Positions 1-5,873 of a DNA stretch of 5,909 nucleotides are shown one piece after another; positions within the stretch are counted from its first letter, which is position 1, and every line of letters begins with the position of its first letter. The notes beneath the pieces are model-generated. The model saw only the letters and a list, made by a program, of their open reading frames with translations. It searched no databases and was not told where the DNA came from. This DNA is from Lachnospiraceae bacterium (GTDB lineage Bacteria; Bacillota; Clostridia; Lachnospirales; Lachnospiraceae), in the NCBI GenBank assembly GCA_022790905.1, contig JAAVYC010000203.1, forward strand, positions 1-5,909. The letters are read 5' to 3'. Position numbers and translations under genes: made by a program.

Positions 1-47
1 AAAATGAGTAAAATTTTAGGGAAAAGTTTTTGAAAACCGGGACTTGC

Positions 48-81
48 TTTGACAAACCTCGCAAAACAAAATCCATATAAT
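48..81 (+). promoter_or_regulatory. Candidate Spo0A-activated sigma-A promoter of spoIIE
   Basis: A perfect TTGACA lies at 49-54 and a perfect TATAAT at 76-81. They are separated by 21 bp, too far apart for an unaided sigma-A promoter. The -35 hexamer is embedded in TTTGACA (48-54), one mismatch from TTCGACA, the reverse complement of the Spo0A box TGTCGAA. It is followed by AA, as is common in extended Spo0A sites. In B. subtilis the spoIIE and spoIIG promoters are known for the same design: consensus hexamers with 21-22 bp spacing, activated by phosphorylated Spo0A bound near -35. The predicted start of transcription is near 88, giving a leader of about 34 nt. The hexamers are seen directly; Spo0A control is inferred by analogy and position. 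Confidence 0.62.
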
Positions 82-108
82 AGCTTTCAGTCACGAAAAA
101 ATCAGGAC

Positions 109-115
109 AGGAGGT
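109..115 (+). promoter_or_regulatory. Strong ribosome binding site of spoIIE
   Basis: AGGAGGT at 109-115 has consensus anti-Shine-Dalgarno complementarity. The G of its core at 114 is seven bases before the ATG at 122. This fixes the spoIIE start and rules out the idea that the short N-terminus of the protein results from choosing a start too far downstream. Confidence 0.9.
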
Positions 116-121
116 TTTATT

Positions 122-1957
122 ATGAAAAGGATTAGAACAAAAGAGATGATTTTATATGTATTAGGAGTTTTGCTTTGCAAAGTGGGCATTGCAGATTGTT
201 ACCCCTTTATCACTGCCTATTTTACGATTCTCTATCTGGAGATGGATCGAAAAATAATGGCATTTGTGACTTGTTATATAGGAATGGTGATTTTTTTGCC
301 GGTTACACAGTTGGGGAAATATAGTGTCGCAGTGGCAAGTATTGCAATTGTGATTGCGCTCATCGAATGGGTAGATAAAAATTGCCGCATTCAGCATGCA
401 GCGATAACAGCGGGAGCGATGACTACTTTGGTCTCTTTGGGTGGCAGTCTTCTTTCTATAAAAGGAGGAGGTTACATAACATCTTCTATTTTGGAGGGAA
501 TTGTTATTTATGGAATTGTCGTCTTAGGCTGCCGTTTGGTGCATATGGTAGTACATGGAAGAGAGATTATTGAGATTGCAAAGGAGAATGAGAATTTTAC
601 TAAAGATCAGAGGCTTATGACATATGCGGAATCATTTAATGGACTTTCCCAGGCGTTTGCCAGAATGAACGCCGCTACCCAGAGAGATTCTCAGGAAGAA
701 TGGGGGCAGGTTCAAAACGAGATTACCGGAAAGATTTGTGCTTCCTGCAATATGTGTGGGATGTGCTGGGAGGAGAGCAGCCCCGTTTACAATGTCTTTA
801 CGAGTTTGATACAATCGATTGAAAAATTCGGAAAGGCGGAAGTGGAGTACGAGGAGCGGCTAAAAGATTATTGCCCCTATGCGGATGATATCACAAAAGA
901 AGCGATTCGTATCTTCGAAAGGATGAAAGCGAATGCGGCCTGGTATAATCGCCTGTTGGCAAATCGGGAGATGATTGCACAACAGTTAGATGCCATGGCT
1001 TTTATTATGGAAGATTGCGCAAAAGAATATGAGGATCTGAGCAAAAAAGAAAAAAGTATGCTTGCGCAAATTCGTTTTTTGGCAAGGGATCGGGGGTTTT
1101 TCATCACACAGATGCATCTCTACCGCAAACAAAATGGGCGTTTGCAACTTGTGACTACCGTTCACGCCAAGGCGGGTTGCCTCCCGATCAAAGAATATAG
1201 GGAGGCAGTCAGCCGAGGAATGGGAATTTCGATGATTCAGCATAAAGATAGTCGAAATTTAATCGGGACAGAAAATTGTTCCATTGTCTTTGAGGAAAAT
1301 ACGAAATATCACGCGATTCACGGGGTGGCGCGTCTGACAAAAGATGGGGCGGCAATCTCCGGAGATAATTTTTCCTTTTTGGAACTGGAAAATGGACAGA
1401 TGGTTATGAGTCTCTCTGACGGTATGGGGTCTGGCATTGAGGCGTGTAAAGAGAGTGAAACCGTAATTGAGTTGATTGAAAAATTTTTGGAGGCAGGGTT
1501 TTCCAAAGAGACGGCGATCCGTATGATGAATTCCGCAATGGTAATACGGGGAGAAGATGACGTGTTTTCTACTATTGATATGGCTTCCGTGGACTTGTAT
1601 GATGGAATGGCCGAGTTTTACAAAGTGGGGGCATCTGCTACGTTTATCAAGAAAGAAGAGGGGGTAGAATGTCTCTTATCGACAAGTTTGCCCGTGGGCG
1701 TCTCCCATAAAATGGAATTGGATGGGATAAAAAAGCAGCTGCGGGATGGGAATTTTCTTGTCATGGTATCGGATGGTGTGCTAGAATATCTGCATGTGCC
1801 AGAAGCGGAAGAGACAATGGGAGAAATTATCAGGAGTATTGATACAAATAATCCCGAAAAATTGGCAAAAGGGATTTTAGAAAAAGTGCTGCTGTTTACA
1901 GGCGGAAAAGTAATGGATGATATGACCGTATTAACGGCAGGTATCTGGGAGAAATAA
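122..1957 (+). CDS. spoIIE: Stage II sporulation protein E (membrane PP2C phosphatase)
   Basis: SpoIIE is a Mn-dependent serine phosphatase of the sporulation septum. It dephosphorylates SpoIIAA, the anti-anti-sigma factor, which frees sigma-F in the forespore, and in B. subtilis it also binds FtsZ. This 611-residue protein has about five or six hydrophobic segments within residues 8-145, a soluble middle region (about 150-400), and a C-terminal PP2C/SpoIIE domain (about 400-611). Visible phosphatase motifs are SGDNF (413-417, Asp415), LSDGMGSG (431-438, Asp433), STIDMASVDLYDG followed by GASATF, VSDG (Asp551) and DDMTV (599-603); these carry the expected metal-binding aspartates. The middle region has CX2CX2CX2CW (Cys206, 209, 212, 215, Trp216) and Cys251. 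It is much shorter than B. subtilis SpoIIE (827 residues, ten membrane spans); the loss is in the N-terminal membrane part, and only about eight residues precede the first span. The start is fixed by AGGAGG. Its TAA shares one base with the tilS ATG, which implies translational coupling. Confidence 0.95.
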   Translation: MKRIRTKEMILYVLGVLLCKVGIADCYPFITAYFTILYLEMDRKIMAFVTCYIGMVIFLPVTQLGKYSVAVASIAIVIALIEWVDKNCRIQHAAITAGAMTTLVSLGGSLLSIKGGGYITSSILEGIVIYGIVVLGCRLVHMVVHGREIIEIAKENENFTKDQRLMTYAESFNGLSQAFARMNAATQRDSQEEWGQVQNEITGKICASCNMCGMCWEESSPVYNVFTSLIQSIEKFGKAEVEYEERLKDYCPYADDITKEAIRIFERMKANAAWYNRLLANREMIAQQLDAMAFIMEDCAKEYEDLSKKEKSMLAQIRFLARDRGFFITQMHLYRKQNGRLQLVTTVHAKAGCLPIKEYREAVSRGMGISMIQHKDSRNLIGTENCSIVFEENTKYHAIHGVARLTKDGAAISGDNFSFLELENGQMVMSLSDGMGSGIEACKESETVIELIEKFLEAGFSKETAIRMMNSAMVIRGEDDVFSTIDMASVDLYDGMAEFYKVGASATFIKKEEGVECLLSTSLPVGVSHKMELDGIKKQLRDGNFLVMVSDGVLEYLHVPEAEETMGEIIRSIDTNNPEKLAKGILEKVLLFTGGKVMDDMTVLTAGIWEK

Positions 1958-3381
1958 TGTTAGAAAAGATATTACGATTTACAAAAGAGTACCGGATGAT
2001 CGAAAAAGGGGACCGGGTAATTGCAGGCGTATCGGGGGGCGCAGACTCGGTATGTCTGTTTCTTGTCCTGCAGGAATTGGGGAAAGAGTTGGGATTCGAA
2101 TGGAAAGTGGTTCATGTGGAACATGGAATACGGGGCAGTGAGAGCAAAAAAGATGCCGAATTTGTAGAGGACTTGTGTAAAAGAGAGGGGATCGAGTTTC
2201 AGTGTTTCCACGTGGATGTGCCAAGGACGGCGAAAGAAAAAAAATGTACATTGGAAGAAGCAGCGCGTAATCTGCGCTATACTATTTTAGAGAGGGCAGC
2301 AAAGGACTGGGGCGGAGCTAAGATTGCGGTTGCGCACAACAGACAAGACGATGCAGAGACCGTATTATTTCATCTGATCCGGGGAAGTGGTCTTCACGGT
2401 ATCTGTGGTATTTTTCCGGTCCGCGGAAATATTGTTCGTCCCCTGCTGCACACAGACAGAGAAGAAATTTTAGCTTTTCTGGAAAAACGGAACCAGGAGT
2501 ACCGTATAGATAGCACAAACAATGATGAGCGTTACAGCAGAAATAAAATTCGTTCTAAGGTTCTTCCGGAATTTTGTGCAATAAATTCTCAGGCTATTCG
2601 CCATATTCAAAGTACGGCAGACTTTGTAAAAGAAGTGACAAGTTATTTACAAGAGCAGACGAAATTGGCAGAATCTGCCTGTGTAAACAGGGAAAGAGGG
2701 AGGATTCGAATTGCAAGAGAAGAGTTTTTTAAATATGACAGAATAATTAGGAAAGAAATTTTGCGCAGTGTTTTGTACTCTCTGATGGATACGGGGAAAG
2801 ATATAGAGCAGGTGCATTTTGAAATGATAGAGGAGCTTTTTTTTAGACAGACGGGAAAAAGAGTGATACTTCCCCAAGGAATTGAGGCATGGCGCAGTTA
2901 TGAGGGAATCAAAATATGTGCCTCAAAAGAGATATGGATCTCATCCGATGAGCACTGCCTTAAAAAAGAGGAATTGGAGGTTTCTGAAGAAAAAGAAGTC
3001 CGATGTGGCCCGTTCACTATGAAATTAGTGGATAACAGAGAGTTTTTAGGAGAAGTTCCGCAAAAAACATATACGAAATGCTTCGATTATGATAAGATAA
3101 AAGATAAATTGTTGATGAGAAAGCGAAAGGAAGGAGACTATTTTATTTGCGATGAAAAAGGTCATTCTCAGAAATTAAAGCGTTATTTCGTCAATGAAAA
3201 AATTGAGGCAGAGGAACGGGAACATATCTGGCTTTTGGCGGAGGGTGCCCATGTACTCTGGATTGTCGGGCATCGCATCAGTGCCTATTATAAAGTACAA
3301 AAGGAGACAAAGAGGATATTAAAAGTACGGTTTGATGGAGGAAGAGGAAATGAAGGAAATTGTTCGGGTGTTAATTTCTGA
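1957..3381 (+). CDS. tilS: tRNA(Ile)-lysidine synthase
   Basis: TilS ligates lysine to C34 of the CAU anticodon of a minor tRNA-Ile, using ATP, so that the tRNA reads AUA and is charged with isoleucine. It is cytoplasmic and normally essential. The 474-residue length fits the Bacillus-type full-length form. The N-terminal PP-loop ATPase domain has SGGADS at 26-31, HVEHGIRG at 53-60, HNRQDDAET at 127-135, RGSGLHG at 142-148 and YSRNKIR at 193-199. The C-terminal TilS domain is recognisable from RKRKEGDYF (388-396) through KLKRYF (406-411), the following NEKIEAEER, and WIVGHRIS near the end. The HxxDDQxET motif of the PP-loop domain reads H-N-R-Q-D-D-A-E-T here. The ATG overlaps the spoIIE stop by one base, with only a modest GGGAG (1947-1951) upstream, so translation probably depends on coupling. 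The last 32 bases overlap hpt. B. subtilis has yabS and yabT between spoIIE and tilS; neither is present here. Confidence 0.95.
   Translation: MLEKILRFTKEYRMIEKGDRVIAGVSGGADSVCLFLVLQELGKELGFEWKVVHVEHGIRGSESKKDAEFVEDLCKREGIEFQCFHVDVPRTAKEKKCTLEEAARNLRYTILERAAKDWGGAKIAVAHNRQDDAETVLFHLIRGSGLHGICGIFPVRGNIVRPLLHTDREEILAFLEKRNQEYRIDSTNNDERYSRNKIRSKVLPEFCAINSQAIRHIQSTADFVKEVTSYLQEQTKLAESACVNRERGRIRIAREEFFKYDRIIRKEILRSVLYSLMDTGKDIEQVHFEMIEELFFRQTGKRVILPQGIEAWRSYEGIKICASKEIWISSDEHCLKKEELEVSEEKEVRCGPFTMKLVDNREFLGEVPQKTYTKCFDYDKIKDKLLMRKRKEGDYFICDEKGHSQKLKRYFVNEKIEAEEREHIWLLAEGAHVLWIVGHRISAYYKVQKETKRILKVRFDGGRGNEGNCSGVNF
3337..3341 (+). promoter_or_regulatory. Ribosome binding site that decides the hpt start
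   Basis: GGAGG at 3337-3341 lies inside the tilS coding sequence, eight bases before the ATG at 3350. The earlier in-frame candidates, TTG at 3332 and ATG at 3335, have no Shine-Dalgarno sequence upstream, and the GGAGG would fall inside their coding sequence. This favours 3350. Confidence 0.75.
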
Positions 3382-3877
3382 GGAAGAAGTCAGCAGGAAA
3401 ACGCGGGAAATGGCGAGGCAGATTAGCGAGGATATTGGTGATGAACCTATCACACTGATCTGCATTCTAAAGGGATCTGTATTTTTTTCCTGTGAATTGG
3501 CAAAACATATCAAGGGACCGGTGATGCTTGACTTTATGTCTGTGACAAGTTATGGCAATGATACAAAGTCCAGTGGTGTGGTAAAAATTATAAAAGATCT
3601 GGACGATTCTCTGGAAGGGAAAAATGTACTGGTTGTAGAGGATATTATTGATTCGGGAAGAACGTTGAATTATCTGATGAAAAATTTGCAGGCACGTCAC
3701 CCCAAGAGTCTGAAGTTATGTACGCTTTTGGATAAACCGGAGCGTAGAGTGGTAGATGTAAATGTGGACTATACGGGATTTGAGATTCCAGATGAGTTCG
3801 TAGTCGGTTTTGGACTGGATTACGCGCAAAGATATAGAAATCTACCTTATATTGGAGTGCTTGAATTTAAGGAATAA
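3350..3877 (+). CDS. hpt: Hypoxanthine phosphoribosyltransferase
   Basis: A cytoplasmic purine salvage enzyme that joins hypoxanthine (and usually guanine) to PRPP to give IMP or GMP and pyrophosphate. From the ATG at 3350 the protein has 175 residues, close to B. subtilis HprT, and its first residues (MKEIVRVLISEEE) align with the start of that protein. Family motifs are present in order: LKGS at 40-43 (pyrophosphate loop), SYGN at 67-70 in the flexible catalytic loop, the PRPP-binding signature VVEDIIDSGRT at 95-105 (Glu97, Asp98, Asp101), LLDKPERR (Asp128, Lys129; purine site) and GLDYAQRYRNLPYIG (Asp157; metal site). No key residue is missing. An in-frame TTG (3332) and ATG (3335) would add six or five acidic residues but lack ribosome binding sites. 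The gene starts within tilS and ends 13 bases before ftsH. It is also called hprT. Confidence 0.95.
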   Translation: MKEIVRVLISEEEVSRKTREMARQISEDIGDEPITLICILKGSVFFSCELAKHIKGPVMLDFMSVTSYGNDTKSSGVVKIIKDLDDSLEGKNVLVVEDIIDSGRTLNYLMKNLQARHPKSLKLCTLLDKPERRVVDVNVDYTGFEIPDEFVVGFGLDYAQRYRNLPYIGVLEFKE

Positions 3878-3884
3878 AGGAGGT
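3877..3884 (+). promoter_or_regulatory. Consensus ribosome binding site that decides the TTG start of ftsH
   Basis: AAGGAGGT at 3877-3884 begins on the last base of the hpt stop codon and ends seven bases after G3883 is counted to the TTG at 3891. No in-frame ATG lies nearby that would leave the first membrane span complete, so TTG is the start despite being a rarer codon. The consensus site may compensate for the weak initiation codon. Confidence 0.85.
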
Positions 3885-3890
3885 TTCTAA

Positions 3891-5711
3891 TTGAAAAAAA
3901 ATTATAGAGGAATAGGGTTTTATATCGGGCTTATCGCCATTGTGATTTTGGCGTGGTATATGTTAAGCAATAGCCAGAATACGGCAGGGGCCTATACGTA
4001 TGCAGAATTTAAAGAGGCTTTGGATGAAAATGAAGTTGTAACAGTAATCGTTCAGCCAAATCGGGAAATTCCCACCGGAGTGCTGAAAATCACATTGGAG
4101 AACAAAGAGACTGTGAATTTGACGGTTTCGGACGTCAATGAAGCCCAAAAGGTGATGGAAGGTTATGATTTTAAATCTTATGTTGTGCGGGATGTACCAG
4201 CGGAGAACTGGTTGTCCTCTCTGCTCCCATTGCTTTTGACGTTTGGAGCGATGTTCATTTTATTTATGATGCTCAATAACCAAAATACGGGAGCTGGCGG
4301 AAGTTCTAAGATGATGAATTTTGGTAAGAGCAGAGCGAAAATCAACACAGATGAAAATAATAAAGTCACTTTTGACAATGTGGCGGGTCTTCGTGAGGAG
4401 AAGGAAGAGTTAGAAGAGATTGTAGACTTTTTGCGGGCGCCGAGAAAATATACAAAACTAGGAGCGAGAATTCCTAAAGGAGTCCTCTTAGTGGGCCCTC
4501 CAGGAACCGGTAAGACATTGCTTGCAAAAGCGATTGCTGGCGAGGCGGGAGTACCATTTTTTAGTATCTCAGGTTCAGACTTCGTGGAAATGTTTGTCGG
4601 AGTCGGCGCCTCTAGAGTCAGAGACTTATTTGAGGATGCGAAGAAAAATGCTCCGTGTATTGTGTTTATTGACGAGATTGATGCAGTCGCAAGACGCAGA
4701 GGAACCGGTATGGGAGGCGGACACGACGAGCGCGAGCAGACGCTCAATCAGCTTCTCGTGGAAATGGATGGATTTGGTGTCAATGAGGGAATTATTGTTA
4801 TGGCGGCGACGAATCGTGTGGACATCCTGGACCCGGCGATTATGCGTCCGGGACGATTCGACAGAAAAGTACATGTCGGCAGACCGGATATCGGTGGTCG
4901 GGAAGAGATTTTGGGCGTTCATGCCAAAAATAAACCACTGGGCGATGATGTGAATTTAAAACAGATTGCGCAGACTACGGCTGGATTTACCGGAGCGGAT
5001 TTGGAAAATCTTTTAAATGAGGCGGCCATCGTTGCAGCGAGAAAAGATCGCGCCTATATCGTACAGGAGGATATCCGCAAATCTTTTGTAAAAGTTGGGA
5101 TCGGTGCGGAGAAGAAGAGTCGTATTATCAGTGAGAAAGAAAAGAAAATTACAGCATATCATGAGGCGGGACACGCGGTTCTATTCCATGTGCTCCCGGA
5201 TGTGGGACCGGTTTATTCTGTGTCCATTATTCCGACTGGAGCCGGAGCAGCGGGATATACCATGCCGTTGCCGGAAAAGGATGAGATGTTCAACTCCAAG
5301 GGAAGAATGTTACAAGAGATTGTTGTTGGCTTAGGCGGACGTGTGGCCGAGGAACTCGTTTTTGATGATATTACAACAGGAGCTTCTCAGGATATCAAGC
5401 AAGCCACGAGTCTCGCAAAAGCGATGGTAACAAAATATGGTATGTCTGAAAATGTTGGGCTGATTAACTATGACAGTGATGATGATGAAGTATTTATCGG
5501 TCGCGATCTAGCCCACACAAGAGGTTACGGCGAGAATGTAGCTTCTAAAATTGATTCCGAAATCAAGCGCATTATTGACGAGTGCCACGAGCGTGCAAAA
5601 GAGATTATTCATGAATATAAGGATGTACTCGACTCTTGTGCAGAATTGCTTTTAGAGAAAGAAAAAATAACGAGAGAAGAATTTGAGGCTCTATTTGAGA
5701 ATCGGGTGTAG
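3891..5711 (+). CDS. ftsH: ATP-dependent zinc metalloprotease FtsH (AAA+ membrane protease)
   Basis: FtsH is a hexameric, membrane-anchored AAA+ protease that pulls out and degrades misfolded membrane proteins and specific regulators; in B. subtilis these include SpoIIE and Spo0E, and the protease is needed for sporulation. The 606-residue product has a membrane span at about 7-25, an extracytoplasmic domain of about 80 residues, and a second span at about 108-128. The AAA+ module follows: Walker A GPPGTGKT (202-209), pore loop MFVGVG (234-239), Walker B IVFIDEID (257-264) and a second region of homology, ATNRVDILDPAIMRPGRFDR (306-325, Arg319 and Arg322). The zinc protease has HEAGH (424-428) and the third ligand Asp501 in GASQDIKQAT. 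A short helical C-terminus, probably coiled coil, ends the protein; it is about 30 residues shorter than the B. subtilis form, mainly in the tail. All catalytic residues are present. The start is TTG with a consensus ribosome binding site, 13 bases after hpt, with no room for a separate promoter in the gap. Confidence 0.97.
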   Translation: MKKNYRGIGFYIGLIAIVILAWYMLSNSQNTAGAYTYAEFKEALDENEVVTVIVQPNREIPTGVLKITLENKETVNLTVSDVNEAQKVMEGYDFKSYVVRDVPAENWLSSLLPLLLTFGAMFILFMMLNNQNTGAGGSSKMMNFGKSRAKINTDENNKVTFDNVAGLREEKEELEEIVDFLRAPRKYTKLGARIPKGVLLVGPPGTGKTLLAKAIAGEAGVPFFSISGSDFVEMFVGVGASRVRDLFEDAKKNAPCIVFIDEIDAVARRRGTGMGGGHDEREQTLNQLLVEMDGFGVNEGIIVMAATNRVDILDPAIMRPGRFDRKVHVGRPDIGGREEILGVHAKNKPLGDDVNLKQIAQTTAGFTGADLENLLNEAAIVAARKDRAYIVQEDIRKSFVKVGIGAEKKSRIISEKEKKITAYHEAGHAVLFHVLPDVGPVYSVSIIPTGAGAAGYTMPLPEKDEMFNSKGRMLQEIVVGLGGRVAEELVFDDITTGASQDIKQATSLAKAMVTKYGMSENVGLINYDSDDDEVFIGRDLAHTRGYGENVASKIDSEIKRIIDECHERAKEIIHEYKDVLDSCAELLLEKEKITREEFEALFENRV

Positions 5712-5792
5712 AAATGTCGTTTTCCAAAGAAAGTATGGAGAAAATTGAGGGAATTGTGCAAAATACAATCTAAAAATCAAGAAGTGATAGAT

Positions 5793-5820
5793 TTGACATA
5801 TACAAAATGCACAAAATAGT
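5793..5820 (+). promoter_or_regulatory. Candidate sigma-A promoter in the region after ftsH
   Basis: A perfect TTGACA at 5793-5798 is followed after 16 bp by AATAGT at 5815-5820, four of six matches to TATAAT. It would read rightward out of the window toward an unseen gene. The -35 is convincing but the -10 is weak, and such matches occur by chance in AT-rich DNA. One arm of the inverted repeat (5808-5815) lies between the two elements, where a bound repressor would block polymerase. This is inference from sequence alone. Confidence 0.35.
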
Positions 5821-5846
5821 GTTACCATTTTTAGCAAGTTTGTGCA
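5808..5846. repeat. Inverted repeat TGCACAAA / TTTGTGCA, possible operator
   Basis: TGCACAAA at 5808-5815 and TTTGTGCA at 5839-5846 are perfect inverted copies of 8 bases with a 23-base spacer. The right arm also forms the self-complementary TGTGCACA at 5841-5848. A third TTGTGCA occurs at 5754-5760. With a long loop and no trailing T run, the repeat does not look like an intrinsic terminator. A pair of protein-binding sites overlapping the candidate promoters is more likely if it is functional. The direct repeat ACAAAAT (5802-5808 and 5811-5817) overlaps the left arm. Confidence 0.4.
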
Positions 5847-5864
5847 CACTTATCTGTAGACGGA

Positions 5865-5873
5865 TGCTACAAT
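5865..5873 (+). promoter_or_regulatory. Candidate extended -10 promoter element
   Basis: TGCTACAAT at 5865-5873 matches the extended -10 pattern TGnTATAAT with one mismatch in the hexamer. No good -35 is found 16-18 bp upstream, which extended -10 promoters can tolerate. Transcription would begin near 5880 and leave the window. The palindrome TGTGCACA lies immediately upstream, in the place of the -35. It is an alternative, or an addition, to the candidate at 5793-5820. Confidence 0.35.

Noticed and set aside
1..33. Possible end of an upstream coding sequence (frame 1 open until TGA at 31-33)
   Set aside because: Only ten codons are visible, with no recognisable protein tail, so it cannot be told from chance.
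1895..1926. TTTACA with TATGAC inside the end of spoIIE, considered as an internal promoter for tilS
   Set aside because: The spacing is 20 bp and the -10 is poor. With the alternative GATGAT the spacing is 15 bp. Neither is better than expected by chance.
3528..3556. TTGACT with TATGGC inside hpt, considered as an internal promoter for ftsH
   Set aside because: The spacing of 17 bp is good but the -10 matches only three of six positions, and the bases are constrained by the conserved DFMSVTSYGN coding sequence.
2237..3901. Homopolymer runs of eight A (2237-2244, 3894-3901) and eight T (2837-2844), considered as phase-variation tracts
   Set aside because: All lie in intact frames of tilS or at the start of ftsH, both normally required genes, and runs of this length are usual in AT-rich genomes.
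4178..4747. Open frame of 189 codons on the - strand inside ftsH
   Set aside because: It lies opposite the FtsH AAA+ coding sequence, whose Walker A and B motifs are unmistakable. The translated frame shows no known motif and low-complexity Ser/Pro-rich composition, typical of an antisense shadow.
4522..4953. Open frame of 143 codons on the + strand inside ftsH
   Set aside because: It is out of frame with the intact ftsH gene, rich in Arg and Trp, and has no ribosome binding site or motif.
5720..5744. Possible hairpin TTTTCCA / TGGAGAAAA after ftsH, considered as a terminator
   Set aside because: The stem is short, AT-rich, has a bulge, and is followed by purines, not a T run.
5714..5773. 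A 19-codon ATG frame directly after the ftsH stop
   Set aside because: It has no Shine-Dalgarno sequence at a suitable distance and resembles no known small protein. Chance frames of this length are common.
5792..5798. A second TTTGACA, considered as another Spo0A box
   Set aside because: The 7-mer is explained by a -35 TTGACA preceded by T. There is no -10 at 21-22 bp and the flanking bases fit the Spo0A site less well than those at 48-54.
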